The position numbers were made by a program, and so were the translations under genes. From Mimachlamys varia (taxonomy: Eukaryota; Mollusca; Bivalvia; Pectinida; Pectinidae), in NCBI GenBank assembly GCA_947623455.1, contig OX392534.1:6396001-6460000 (forward strand): DNA of 64,000 bases, in the 5' to 3' direction. Position 1 is the stretch's first letter, and each line of letters starts with the position of its first letter. A model generated the notes under the pieces. The model had not been told where the DNA came from. It ran no database searches and saw only the letters and a list, made by a program, of their open reading frames with translations. Positions 12,701 to 26,690 of this stretch are shown here, one piece after another.

Positions 12701-15700
12701 AGTAGTGGTGGGGACGGAGAAAGCCGAGAGGGGGAGGTCTTCATGCCCCGAGTAGTTTCACAACATAACGGACAAGAAAGTATGTTGGCCACCAACATCG
12801 AAAGTGAGCTGTATAACGACCTGTCTCCTATATAGCGTATTTTCGTTATCATTGTATGTGTTTCTTATCAATTAAAATATTTGTATAATGTTGATGGTAT
12901 TCATAAATGTTTGCATCGTGTCGACACCACAATTATGTCATTTACCAGGAAGCGCTTTAACATTTTGTAAACTTCCCGATACAATATATTACCGTATGTT
13001 TGTTTGCCGAATCAAATATATATTTTTTTAATTCGGTTATTTCGCTATCTTTTTCCTTATTTGCTAACATTTCATTCAGAACTGAAGTGAAATTACCTGT
13101 TCCTGTCGTAATTTATGACCAAAGTTTCACACGGGTAGCGTTGAACAGACTAAAGTGATCATTAGTTGAGGCAGCAAGGTAGAAAACGGGCGGAAAATCA
13201 CCGCTAGCATGTAACTGTTACGACAAGGTCTGCCCTGAAAGGATGTACTATCTATAACAGGGTAGCTTTTAATGTTTTGAAGAGTAAAAACGACGTTTTT
13301 ATATAGTAAAATATTGTGAAGGCACAGAATACGTACAATTGTGTCACAGCGTTACGTCTCGGCAATTTAACATGAAATGCGGTTTACTTACAACCTTGAA
13401 AATGAAAATAAATAAAAGAAATAAAAAAGGCAATAAAAATGAGAAATATAAGTTGGAAGTCTTACAAGACCATGGAACAAACATTAGTTGTTAAACGACA
13501 ATAGCACGATTTCGTGTTGTCCTATATGAAACAATCATCTCGGTAAGTGATGCCTTTAAAACTCAACCCGACACATTAAGTAGACAAGGGCAGACAGGTT
13601 GACATCATTCACAGACTCGCTCTCTAAACAGATGAGAAATGAATAAAATTTGGAAATGAAAATTTATAAAGATGCAGAAAAGGGCGAAAGAAGGGCATCC
13701 TTCTAACGCAATGATCGTTTGAAATCAATTCCACTTGAACAAAATATCGCCTCATCACGCTATCGAATATTCCAGTCGCGTTTTTACGGCTCCAGATGCT
13801 GCAAAACTAAATTGGAAGACATTAAAATGGTCTACGTCTGTTAGTAAGTGAGCGTGACCTGGTGACGGCGATCAAACTCTGTCTTAATACTCGACTGACC
13901 ACATCTGTTTGTAATCCTTATCGTTTAAACGATTGTATGTTTATATATATAATTGACGGGATAAAGATGCCAGATCTTGTACGTGTCAAATAATGAGCAG
14001 AGATATAAAAGTTAAAACCGACTGCGCCGGGGATCTCACCAGGAAGTGGAGTATTATAATGACCCCCCTTTGATACCGTGTTGAAATATAGATATACAGA
14101 TTATCCTCAGGTTTGGGTCACTAACATTTTGTTATAAGTCTGGCCAATGGTGGTTTAAACGACGCGTATTTTGTTTTCGTCTTACAGTATAGTGTTACAA
14201 AAGCGATTAGGACTTGTTGAGGACTATTTAGAATGGTTTAATACCGGATCAAGGGGTTTAAGTCCCGACAAAAGCCTAAACACCTGTAAACAAAGCTACG
14301 TATATACAGGGTTATGTATGGGAGAACAAAACACACACGGTATCCGCACGCGCTCACGTAATACCTCACAGCCGACCGGGTGGCACAGCACTTGTAAGAA
14401 GATATAATAGTACGTAATATGACATCAGTTGGAGCCAGCATTCAAAATAAACAAATTGTTTACCTCTGATTTTGTCAGTAAGTAAATCACAACATGTTGA
14501 ATAACCTAATAATGCTTGCAACGCAATGTATAGCTAGCCTATCCCCGGGGAAATAAATTTATTTAATGTAATAAAAAACCGACATCACGTGGTGTTATCC
14601 TGCCTAGGGAAAACTTAAACATCTAGGCTGAATTATAAAGATGTAACAGAGAAAATTCTGCCGCATAAAATTGAATTATCTTCATTATATTCTCCTATCC
14701 TCGTATGAGTTTAAGTTTGCTCGTGGCAAGATATAGCAGAGCGTTGTGATCATATCGAAATATATACATACACTAGTATGTATCAATCCAGCCAATTCAT
14801 GAAACAAGAAGATACAATCTCTACGTATACCGACTGCTGTCGCTGGAAGCTCAGACTTGAAATAGAGCTTGCTAATATGATAGATCCTTCAGGATGGCGG
14901 ATCTGTCTAAAAGCACCTGAAACAGTTTCCACTAATGAGTTGGAGATAGGTATCAGCCCGAAATCCCCAGGAGTAAATGGACGGATTTTAAAAAGTAAAT
15001 ATTTCAATGTTCAAGCATCACATTTTCTAATGACTGCCCGGAGAGCAGAATGCAGAGCAAGCACGGATATCGCGTCGTGTGTCGGTATCGCAGCTACACA
15101 ATAGATGGATTCATTGTAAAGTAATCCAGATAAACAATACATATCTCGGGTTTAACCGTATTAAAAGCTACAGGAATGAAATACACAAGTTCACGAAGGC
15201 GGAACATTCGTCTGGAATATAATATACCATCGTTACAATTGTTTGGTATCTTGTGTTTTTGATAAAATCGTGACGGGATTATTTCCTGGCGCCCGGACTC
15301 TTAATAAGCGTATTTACTTGTAAAACGAGTCCTACTTGAGGGGTTTTAAATAGGATTGTAGTCGACTTCTCCAATTCAGAACATATCTGTATGGATCCCA
15401 ACTTTATTCAATCCCCAATCAAACAAAAACCTCATATAAAACGTGGACTGACCATGTGGCTCGACGCGGATGAGCTATCTATGGTATTAATGATATTGGA
15501 TTCAGAACGCTACTGTAACGGCGTCAAGTCAACTAGATCGATGTGGGAATGTATGGGCCTCTGACGGAACCCTGGTAACATAAACCAAACATTGCCACTG
15601 CTAAGCCGGGCTATTCAATTCATATGTCATAATCTCAGGCTCAAGCCTTATAATTTCCGTTCATTTCCTTCTATAATGCATACAGATAAACGGTCTCTAA

Positions 15701-18700
15701 AACGGAATTTTTAAAAATATTTTTTAATGCAACGGCGCCAATTTAGCGCTTTGAAACCATAGTCCTTTTGCGATATCTTTCCGCTATACATAACAAAATG
15801 AAATCGCATAAAAAAAAACAAAAATAAATTATTTTTATTTCGCATGCGCCATGGCATGAACAGAACTGCAGCCACAAGAAACGCGAGCCTTCGGTGAAAT
15901 GCCCACGTGGCCTTTTCACTGCGGAAAAGAATAAAACTTTACTTGATCCCAAGTATAAATTTACAGGAGCGATCAATATTTTCTTGTTTCTCATTACAGT
16001 TGGTTTCAGGTCAGTGGATATAGATATATTCTGACATGTATACCAATTATTTATGATTTTATTTTCGTGTAGTCAATTATTTATGGTTTGATTTTCGTGT
16101 AGTTTGGTGTACAGGACCATTCCTGAATGCCGACTGTCATGTTTATAGTGTTTAATCTGTATTGTTTTGAGTACACTGCTTTACAATGCACGTGATGGAT
16201 TAGTATGCGCTGTCACTTGTCCATAAAGGTTTTCTGCGCTACTTTGGCATCAGACACCGCGCAGATCGTACGGCGACTTCTGGTATTGAAATCATTCGAT
16301 GCATACCAATGATCGAGAACAAAGCTTATGCTAAAGGTCTTTCACAAATGCTTTCAAAATTGTATATGACATATTGCCCTTAAAAAATGTTGGATCAATT
16401 TTTCGACATTAGTTGGGGTATTTTCAATATTCATCAGATTGATATATTTTTTTCTTTTATCGCGTCACATCACCAATTGGTATTCATATACACTGAACCT
16501 CGACTCCCACCTATCTGATGCAGTTTGAAGCGTCAGAATTTGTCCAATCCGATATTTCTGTGGCCATAGATGATCTATCAGGCGCGCGAGTCAGCCCTGA
16601 TAGGGTATGGTAGCTATGATAGGACTAATGCGGGCACACCATGTCAGTTATATTTCCATTTTGCCGATACATGGGTTTCGCTGTGTGTACGTATACAACC
16701 GATCAATCACAAGTGATTCATACTAGATACATAGATGGGCGATCGAAGAACTGACATATCTCCACGGGTCCAGACGCTGGGAACATGGCGCAAGAACCAT
16801 TTTTGAATTATTGATAGGGAAACATCGCTCGCTCCTATTAGTAACAGGTCGATTAAAAACAATTATTAGCAAGATTCCGTCTTCTCTCAATCAAATATTA
16901 TTCCGAGATAATTTATTACCCACAATGACATACAGGAATAACGCCATTTAGTCATTAGAAGGTTTTAGATGTACATGAATGTATGTAAATGGAACTCTTT
17001 TTCATTACATGAATAAAGAGGATGGCCTGGAATTCCTGTTTTATTAACCAACCAATAGCCGTAACTAGAGCGGGCATATAATGCCCTAATTTTGGTGTCA
17101 ATCCCGCGGTGTTTCTCTAGCTTTATGTGTTTTGTGTTCTTATCACACAAATAGTTTCTGAGGAGTAAGCGTAACGCGCCACACAAATGTCTCGAGGAAC
17201 TGTTGCTAGGCCCAACATCAAGTTAACACAAGAAAACAACGAGCGCGCATTCTTTGCTCCGTAACATTTTCACAAGGCGTAACCAGTAGTCAAAGATTCC
17301 TGGCATCACAACAATTATAGAAAGCAACATTCCTATTAGTGTCTTACGCAAGCCTCACTGCACACCTCCCCTACCAGGTCCCCCTCTCTTATTCAGCACT
17401 CCCCCTCCCCCTTTACAAACTTTTCTCCCTTCACCACCTCCCCCTTTTTAAACTCCCTCCCCTATTTCTTGTCGACACCACACGACGGTATAGTGCCCAC
17501 ACGCTAGCGTCCCTTCCTCCTCCCCCTCCCCCTCTCGTCCTACCAAAACTTCATTTTCCGTCTCATTACTTTCTCAGGCTGATTTATTCTACATTTACAT
17601 GCGTTTTAATGTGCCTCGCTGGTTTTTCAAACGGATCTTCAAAATAAAAAAGTATTTTTTCACTATTTTTATACGGTCTTTTAATTTTTTTTCAGTTTTT
17701 TTTTAACCGCCAACATCGAAGGCCTGTTATGTGTGCATTATACTTGGAAAATGTTTCTTGCAATGGATTTGGAATGTTTAAAAACTATTGTAAGTCACTG
17801 TGGCGTTGTAAGACCACACAATAGACGGCGTTGTGTTTCAGAAACTTCACAATAACAAATGTATTTGGAGTAAATGAACGGTGAACAATTAGCGTCCATT
17901 AGGCCCCATTGCGGACACGTTCGTATACAGAGACGCGTTAACACTGTCGCTCACGTGCTCAACATACTACAGAAAAAACGCTGAGAAAAAAAAAACTATC
18001 TGATAAGAAATGCCAGAAGCAAAACACAAGATATACTAGGATTAGCTCAGAAACACCCGGGCAATATAAACTGTGATATGAATCTGTCACAGCTTTATCA
18101 GAAATCTCTGAAATCCTAAATACATCTGAAAACGCTGAAAACACATGTAAGGCGAGTAGAAGTTGTCAACTTGTGGCTACTTGATTTCTGTAAACACTGC
18201 TTTGGATAAGCCAGTATTTCACGATCCCCCTCCTTAATCGTTCCACGTGTCTGTGGGCCAGCTGATCCAATTAGTAAACACCGGACATGTTATTATAGCA
18301 GGTTAATGTGTACCCCGGAACAATAACACTGGGATATCGGGTCCCGACTCACCCCTCGTTAGGAGTCTCGGGGTCAGAATTTCTGCCCAGCACACACGTT
18401 GTGTGACAGTCGGCGTGGTAAATTAGCTACATGCCTGTCCCCAGAGAGGTTTCCAGGATCAGATATCTCACGTGGAGCACTGATAGTGCCCCAGAGATCT
18501 CTGGTTCAGACCGTCCACTGCTCCTCGTTTGTCATGATATCTGAAAACAATCCTAAGAGTTAGGATTACACACAGTAAATTTAAAAGTGAAAACTGTTGC
18601 ACATTCCTTCAATCGAGAAAACTCGTTTGCATCGACCAGTACATGTATTTGCATTTTTCATGGAAAGGTTTTCCTGAAACGCATATACAGTAGATTCTAA

Positions 18701-19289
18701 ACCTAGACAAAATTTGTGTATTTGAAAAAATACGGTGATTTTGAAGCCATACATTTTTGTCAGCACGATACAGAAATTCTAAGAATCCAAGAATGGACAA
18801 CAGTAAATGAAATATATCGATCATTCGGACTGTCGGTTTTATGCGTCAAATTCAAAGAAGACTGGAAGAGTTATATTTTATCCCGTCGTACTGCTGACTC
18901 ATGACTGTCTCGAATCCTGACATTTTCTGCCGCGAAACCTGGCTGAGATTTCGCCTTTTTTCTGTTGTTCTGTTTATATATATGCTCTCAAGCTTGTGTA
19001 AATAATATCATAATAAAACTGATATGTAAGACTCTTTCCGGGGTTTTGTTTTGTATGTACACTGACTGTGCACCTATTGCATGTGACTGCCAATCAGCCA
19101 AAATGTACGTGTATGATGAATGTATATCGAGAGTGTCAAATCCCGTAATGGGGTTTATCTTGCACATCAGTGTCACGACCTTCAAATGGGCTCGCATGCT
19201 GTCGTTTGTAAGTGGACAATTATAGATATACAAGTCTGGTTTTGGTGTTTTATAATATACTAATGGAGGAAGACTTGTGTATCCATACA
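9707..19289. other. Long non-coding stretch, no gene recognised
   Basis: No recognisable gene. Small local features are a 17-bp direct duplication containing ATGACGGCCAGTGAGA at about 10139-10172, a duplicated TTTTCGTGTAGT segment at about 16050-16105, and a pyrimidine-rich tract at about 17370-17560. A 108-codon frame at 14778-15104 is open on both strands and unrecognised. Confidence 0.45.
17366..17560 (+). repeat. Pyrimidine-rich tract
   Basis: Runs such as CTCCCCCTCCCCCTTTAC and CCTCCTCCCCCTCCCCCTCT make this segment strongly C/T-biased. It accounts for the proline- and leucine-rich 102-codon open frame that covers it, so that frame is not called as a gene. Confidence 0.7.
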
Positions 19290-19740
19290 TACTTAGATGT
19301 AAAATTTGACCGGTGTGTTCTTGTATGCAAGTGAGAAATAAGTTTGGCCAGTGTACTGTATGTACCTGTAAGTGAGAATTAAGATAAGTTTAGGGAGAAT
19401 TAAAATTGACCTGTGTATAAGTTTGGCCTGTGTCCTGTCCCTGTATGGTATTGGGGGGTGGGGGGATTGTAATGAATGATGATAATGTATGTTAGTGAGA
19501 AGTAAGTTAGACAAATGTACTTGTGTAAGTGTAGTGATAAGTAAAATTGATCAGTGTACTGTATGTACCTGTATATAAAATGAGAAGGAAGTTTGATCAG
19601 TGTATCTGTATCTACCTGTATGTAAGTGAGAAGTTTTGACCACTTTACTGTATGTACTTGTATGTACAACGTGTGTGTATGTTAGAAGTTTTGACCACTT
19701 TACTGTATGTACCTGTATGTTAATGCGAAGTAAATGATCT
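19290..19740. repeat. Degenerate tandem repeat with GTATGTACCTGTATGTAA-like units
   Basis: Imperfect units of roughly 50 bp recur, built from AAGTGAGAAGTAAGTTT, GACCAGTGTACTGTATG and TACCTGTATGTAAGTG segments. Copies have diverged by substitutions and indels, so unit borders are approximate. Overlapping minus-strand open frames rich in Tyr, Thr and His are by-products. Confidence 0.75.
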
Positions 19741-22700
19741 AATATTAAAGAGATGTGATCATGAAGTAACATACATATAAACCCACACAGACCGTTATAC
19801 ACTATGGGTCACACCGGGAGTGTCGTGGTTAAAACAAAGAACATGTCATGAAATAATAAGTAAGTTTCTATAAATACACATTTAATAAGGTATGGCAGTG
19901 AAACTCACGGGAAGTAAAGTGAAATTCAGAAATACACACCCAATGGAACAGAGATGCTTTCGATAACGTGTTTCGCCTCTAGTAATGTATATTTTTACAT
20001 AATTTTGTCAGTCTGACATGTAGATCCGACTTTAATTAAGAAAAGTAAATAAAGAAAATTGCCGCTAACCTTGTTACGTGCGAGTCAGACCTTGGTACGT
20101 ATATTCGGCGTGCGATTGATAAACAACTTGAGTAAATGGGAAGACGTCTGAGGAATCTGTCGCTGTACCCTTTTAGTTTTCTCGTTAGCGGACCAGTAAA
20201 TCGGCATTACAGGTAGAAATAAAAGGTAAATTATTTAACAAGTAATGGGTTGCGAGGCCATAGACCATAGTTTATCGGGCTAGAACATTCTACACGGTAT
20301 ATTACCGTTATTCCTAATTTACATAAAATTGCAATCATCGACTTCGATTACAGGTGAGATATAGTCTCATGAGTGGAAAAAAATACATTTACGGATCTCT
20401 TTAGTACTTAATAACATCCCTCGAGAGTCAGCGGGGAGAAATGTTATCCCATAGGATTCATTGATCGAATGGTTCGTCTCATGCCATCGCTGTACACAAA
20501 GGCCTCCAATACAAAATCCCTTTACAGTCTGTTAACGACCCCTAATGTCGGCAGTTACAGGAACCCTTTAACACCCAGTTTGTGGCCCCTAATATCGGCA
20601 GTTAAATGTGTAAATATACAACAAATCGAGTATGTGTAGGGTTGTGTACAGTTGTAAGAGTAAGGAAATGGTTGTGTCATATTCCGGGGGTTGTTGACAG
20701 AAGTACAAAGCAAAGTCAACATTTAACAATGAGCTAATGCGAGACTACAGCTTTGACACTTGATCGGGTTAAATTTTGTGTGTACAGCGTGTGTCAAAAT
20801 GATCACGGATGAGGGACAGAAAACGTGTCCCTACCCTGGGGCTGCGTCAGACCGTGACATCTCCATACCCCAGAAAGTGGACCGCAATGAGACAACCGTG
20901 TATACTTAAAATGTACGTCACCGTCTAACCAGAGCTCTGATGCTCAAAGATCGTACACAAAAAATATCAATCGCCATGACAACAGGAACGAACCAAGAAG
21001 CAGGGATATAATAAGGTATTGACTTACAGAGAAAAGGTTTCTGACCCGTACAATAAAAATATCCACATTTAAGACATTAAATCGGTATGTATATTAAATA
21101 CATTAATGACAACCATATTAGAACTGTGACAGGCTAATAATGTACCCGGAGGTGGGGGAAAGTAAAAGTACCCGGAGGTGGGGGGAAAGTTAAAGTACTC
21201 GGGGGTTGGGGAATGGTACTTACCGTTGTTGTCCCGGGGGCAGGCCGGTATTGACGCCATCCTGTGTCCCTCCGATCTGTCCCCGACCGGAGCTCTGAGT
21301 TAACTGACACGCAAATGTACTCCTCTGATTAAGTACGCACTGCTAAGGTTTTAAGAAATAATTTAAAGTCCTACAGTGAGGTCCTCAACGGGTACATAAA
21401 GTATGTATAAACCCTATATATACACCGGCACTGTCCTTTATAAATAAATAAAGGCCTAGACTATACACGGTATACAGATTGAAACCGATTAGGAGTCCTT
21501 GTTCCGTCAAAATATTCCTCGTTATGATATTGTCGGTTTTTTCTACACACTAGCTGTGTACTCCGGTGTTGTACTTTCGCTGCCTCACGCGACACTGAGC
21601 GAAGTCGGTATGCCGTACACAGTCATACCCGCCTGTATACAGATAGTGGCGCTAACACGACCCGAGAACCTTAACGCAGCGGTCCGTTTACTTTTTACCT
21701 CGCTCTATACACCCGGTATACTAACACTAATCCATGTATGAAATATTTGAGTCATAAACAATGGTGGGATTTTCACACGTTGTTTATTATTAATCCCAGC
21801 TTATATGTACAGCCAGTCTTTGTTCGTTGAACAGTGTGTTATATACATAGGTTTTTATGAACCATACAGAAATCTGTCAATACAATTAAGAAGGTGTTAG
21901 GGTACGTTTGTCAAAAAGCGAGAAAACAGATAAAACTTCTCACACCTTACTAATGGGCAAATAGAATACGGTTTAAACATTTTCTACAGTATTTAACACC
22001 CTCTGTCCACAAAACACAGCAGCTTGTTGCATGCAAAATATAAACATTAATATTTGATATTAGGACCGCAGATGGTGCGTGCTCAGCTACTCAGTAATTG
22101 GCTTTTCTCTCGTTTCCTATCTACGGTCCTACCGTTAACACTCAGAATAGTTAACTTGACATAAAATACAAGTGGGCTACACTTTCTATTTCCACTAATA
22201 TTTTATTATTTAAACAACCTATTAAGTATTTACTTTCCAACACAAACTTTAACTTTCCTATTAAACGTATAAACATATTTATTTATATCGCATTACTGAT
22301 TGATATTCATGAACAATTTATTTTGATTTTAGACCATAATGCCATCTTGCTCCGCGATCTGAACTAGCCTGCGATAGACTCCGTGTCTGAAGCACGGATA
22401 AAACAGAAATTGAGAGTTTTTCTCTCGCTATCTCTGACCATATCAGACATTTTTCATTTAAAAGCCCATAGCTTTCAAATGTCGGCGTTACAGTACGCTC
22501 TAACAAGTCGGATGGAAATAGCCCGTCGAGATACGGAGGCTGATCGACATGTTAATTGACACGGAAATGGACAGCGAATTACATATATCTCGTTCCATCG
22601 TGACATTTAGCTGTAAACGAATTACACTGATTTAATTGTGTATACTTTTGTTTTACAACGCTTGCCAAATAAAACAACACACGAGAATTTGATTTACATC

Positions 22701-22899
22701 TCATATGTATTTATTGTAATTGAATTGGCTTTATTTTATTGGGGTGTGCAGCTAACGTGTATCGTATGTATTGATTTTATTTTCATATTGCCATAGATTA
22801 ATTTGTTTTAATATTAAAATGACAAGGTCCTGTCACACGAGATGAGGAAATACTGAGGGTTAGCGTGTACTAAACATCTCTGTCCAATTCCTGTCTCTA
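19741..22899. other. Non-coding stretch with small local repeats
   Basis: No gene recognised. Near 21140-21215 there are three imperfect ~33-bp copies of a GTACCCGGAGGTGGGGGAAAG-like G-rich unit. A short duplication of CCCCTAATGTCGGCAGTTA occurs at about 20538 and 20585. An imperfect 12-bp inverted repeat (AGGACCGCAGAT and ATCTACGGTCCT) flanks about 45 bases near 22062-22131. Confidence 0.45.
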
Positions 22900-23780
22900 T
22901 ACTGTAGCTTTTATCAATTTATAATGATCACAATATTATATTGGTACTGAATTTATACTGATCAAAATATTTTATCTCTACTGAGTTTATACTGATCTAA
23001 ATATGAATGCACCGAATTTGTACTGAATTTATACTGATCAGAATATATCTGTACTGAACTTTTACTGATAAGAATATATCTGTACTGTATAAATACTGAT
23101 CAAAAGATTATATATGTACTGAACTTTTACTGATCAAAATATATCTGTACTAAATTTATACTGATCAAAATATATCTGTACTGATCTTTTACTGATCAGA
23201 ATATACCTGTACTGTATAAATACTGATCAAAATATTATATATGTACTGAACTTTTACTGATCAAAATATTATATATATACTAAACTTTTACTGATCATAC
23301 TATGCTGTATGTACTGAACCTATACTGATCAGTCTGTATTGAATATATACCAACCAAATGTGACACATGTCCTGAATTTATAATGGTCAAAATATACGTA
23401 CAGAATTCATAATGATGAAGATATAATATTTGTATTGAATTCATAATGAGCATATATATCTACTTGAATCAAAACATGATATCTAAACGGAATGTTTACT
23501 GATCAGAAGATAAATGCACCGACTTAAATCAACGACAAAAATGAGATATCTGGCCTGAACTGATAATAATTATAGTACAGTTATCATAATAATACGGAAC
23601 ATATACTGACCATACAGTGATCTCTATACTGAACTTATACGGATTATTCATAAACAATACTACTGATCATTCGATTACTTTTGTGCCGAACTAGTTCTGA
23701 CCATGACGTGATCGCCGTACAGAACATGTACTGAATACTCTATGCTTATACTAATTTCATACTTTGATCGAACTTATCAT
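22900..23780. repeat. Degenerate 31-35-bp tandem repeat
   Basis: Units carry TGTACTGAA, TTTATACTGATCA and AAATATATC in order, with spacings of 31-35 bp in the best-preserved part (about 22940-23340). Copies decay towards 23780, where only ACTGATCA-like and TGTACTGAA-like fragments remain. About 27 copies would fit. Confidence 0.85.
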
Positions 23781-23965
23781 ATATGACATGTACAAATATA
23801 TTCTGACCAAACGTTGATAATCATTGGTGACTGCTGGTCATAATAAACAGGCGCGGATGCAGGATTTCGAAAGGAGGGGGTCCAACTAACGTTTTTTCAG
23901 TGATACAACGAAAAAACTTCCATTGTTAGGCTATAAAAAATTCCTCCGCCGAAATGTGTGTGTGT

Positions 23966-24000
23966 TGGGTTGGGTTGGGTTGGGGTTGGGGGGGGGGGTG
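23966..24000 (+). repeat. G-tract repeat, potential G-quadruplex
   Basis: Repeated GTTGGG steps are followed by a long G run. Four or more runs of three or more G separated by TT give a plausible G-quadruplex on the plus strand. It follows a CGGATGCAGGATTT plus GGAGGGGGTCC stretch that resembles the edge of an invertebrate interspersed repeat, which I cannot classify. Confidence 0.65.
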
Positions 24001-26389
24001 GCCTGACCGCAAGATAAAGTAACGAAACGCAACCAATTACAATTATTGCAGCTCGTTTCGTAATTATTATTAAATTTGACCGGATGTCTTAATCCGTAGA
24101 ATGTAACAACCCCAAGAAATGGGACAAGCATAAATGAGGCCTATATTTATACGGTTACACATTGGATTGATGTTCATGGAAATGTATTCTCCTTATAAGA
24201 TACAATGCAGTTTTAGGGCATTAAAACGTACAGGTGCCATACTTCCGATGAATGTCCAAAGGTATGAAGCCGATGGTGACAAGGTGGTTAAGACTATGAG
24301 ATGTTTAGTATAATAGTGTTGCCGACCCCTCCCCAGTTCATCCTAAGGAACATCATTGTCAATGTTGTACATGTACGTGTTGTATGTGACCCGCATGTGA
24401 CTTAGGTGTAGACAGGAAGTGTGCTGTATAGATGCCCACTATACCACGACTACTGGCAAGCCTATCTGGGAGGCAGAATTATTCAATAGAAGTTTTTAAA
24501 AACGCTGATGCAATAGAACGTTCATTGAATCCCAGAACGACCATACAAGGCCTTGGTTATCTAATCATCATACCGTAGTCCCGGTCCCCTCCAGCCCTAT
24601 AAACGCCGTTCAGTGGTACCACTATTACCACAGAGAAAATACGCCTGTATGATACAGAAGCTGAACGCCTAAATCACGGACATTCAATTCCATCCGTTGC
24701 AGCATCGTTATATCTATATAAGTCCATGTCAGCTTCCGGTAGATTCCCCAGCAATACAGTCGTATTTGATGTGGTATGTCCTTAATATGAGGAGTGTCAT
24801 TTATGAGGGTATAAACGCCATCGCTATTTTGAAGGTGTTGATACGTAGACTATCAGTACTGGATATACGCGTACTTTACCTTTGCTTGACTATTCGCAGT
24901 CATAAAATAGTTCTTAAAAAAATATTTATAACTGCTCTCTCCAATGAAAGAGTTCATCATAGGAACAATGTAAAAAAATGTTTAGAAAGTAGTGCGTGAC
25001 GTCAGGTTTTCCTGTTGCCAGTCAAAAGCACAGATTTCGTTTTAATTTCTATGAAAAACAAAACTGTTGCAGACCTACGGCTATAACTGCCACATGCGTC
25101 ACAGACATATACCAGAGGTCCAACCACATCCATGTAAGTTATTGCGCAAAGTTAAGTACGCTAGCTTAATACTTTCGATATTGCATACATGGTACAATGC
25201 GTGTGGAATATTCTATGGCAACACTTTAGATGTTTGACATCAAGCTGGTACTGTTATGATTTTCTTAATGATAACGTAACACACACACACATGCTGCACC
25301 TTTTTAATATAGTAATAGATGCAGGATGCCGAAAAAATGAATTAAACTGCATCGTACAGCTGTTTCGTTCTTCTGGGACTCGTCAGTTATGTTAGGGGCC
25401 AAAAGATGGGAATCCAAAATGTCTAAACTAATGCAGAAGTAGAAGGTTCAAGTGCGTAAAACCCCTTTGATTTATGAATTTAGAAGTAAAATTAAACTAG
25501 TTCTGTATAATTTAAAATCGTTTAAGACGAAAATGTAAAATATTGGTTTGACTGAACACGGCCACATGGGATACTGTACATGTGCTATATGTTATCCATA
25601 CAACCAGGCTTAAACGAATTTTGATAGGTCGACAACATTTACTGTAGGACTAAACCCATACACCTCAGCTACAACAACCTCCGAAAGGTCTCCACAGTGG
25701 CTCTACAATCAATTTAAATTCTGAAAACTTTTGAAATAATTGTCGTAATTTTATTTGCACTTTTAACAGCTTTCGTGTTGATACAATAAAGAACCATAAA
25801 AGACGCCGGTACTTTGTAAATTCCTTTTTATTCGAGGAAATTGCGTTTCCCCAGCGAGTCGTTCCATTTTGTAGATTAGCCAAGAAGTTAAGTAACAGTT
25901 ATGGTTGCCAAGTATACCGTTGATAAGAACAGACCCTTTTCTTATTATCGTTTACATGTGTGCAGAAGGGAAGTAAATCTAGATATTGTTAAAATTCCCG
26001 TCCCGTCTTAGCATGCAAGTGCTTTGCACGTCTTTCCATCGACAATTGGATTTACGACATGCCCGAATCATACTTTCTGAGATTTTGTCATTTCGAGACT
26101 TACAGATATTGCTGTAAACTTTCCACTTGGTGTAACGGTAATGCTGTTACAACTGTACATACCGTGTACATGTCTGGAAGACGAGCACATCTTTATTGAA
26201 TCTATAATTACAAGAAATGTTCCATTGTACTTGAGACACGACAGCTCTTCGTTGTCTTATCACAGTTTGGTTTTGTATTTTCATTCTATATACATTTGAG
26301 ATTATTTCCAGCACGTGCTGTTGTGTCTGGATATAGCGATATGATTTTATTCCCTTCTTTTATGTGATACAACCTGTCTATACCATAAC
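24001..26389. other. Non-coding stretch, no gene recognised
   Basis: Short open frames only; none recognised. The sequence is AT-rich and unstructured to my reading. Confidence 0.45.
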
Positions 26390-26690
26390 GTAACCGCCCT
26401 GCAGGCAGTGCGTAAGAATTGTGCCTGCTGCCCCAATTGCATGATCATAAGAGGCGACTAAATGTTGGGGCTCTTATCTTTTCACTCTTTCTAAACAACA
26501 CTCTCCTTCCTAAACTCCATTTACACAACCTCACTTTCGGCCTTTAGTTAAGCGTTCGCCCCTGCGAAGAAGGCTTAGGGTTCTGTTCCCTGACCGACAC
26601 ATACCAGAGTTTTAAACAATGGTTGGTACTCCTCCATGTTTGACGCTCAGCATTATAGGAGTGAAAAACCTGGTACGTTGTCAATATAAA
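26390..26690 (+). mobile_element. tRNA-derived SINE-like element
   Basis: A tRNA-like internal promoter is visible: an A-box-like TTAGTTAAGCG at about 26544-26554 and a B-box-like GGTTCTGTTCC at 26579-26589, 35 bases apart as in tRNA genes. The upstream GCATGATCATAAGAGGCGAC and downstream GACACATACCAGAG and CGCTCAGCATTATAGGAGTG segments match my recollection of a common bivalve SINE family. It is not a functional tRNA: the B box departs from GGTTCGANTCC and no full cloverleaf is evident. Borders are approximate; target-site duplications were not identified. Confidence 0.65.

Noticed and set aside
14778..15104. 108-codon plus-strand frame with a 74-codon antisense partner
   Set aside because: Open on both strands, no recognisable domain and no supporting start or splice context; cannot be distinguished from chance.
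26540..26600. Functional tRNA gene
   Set aside because: The B box departs from consensus, no full cloverleaf can be drawn, and flanking sequence matches a SINE-like element.
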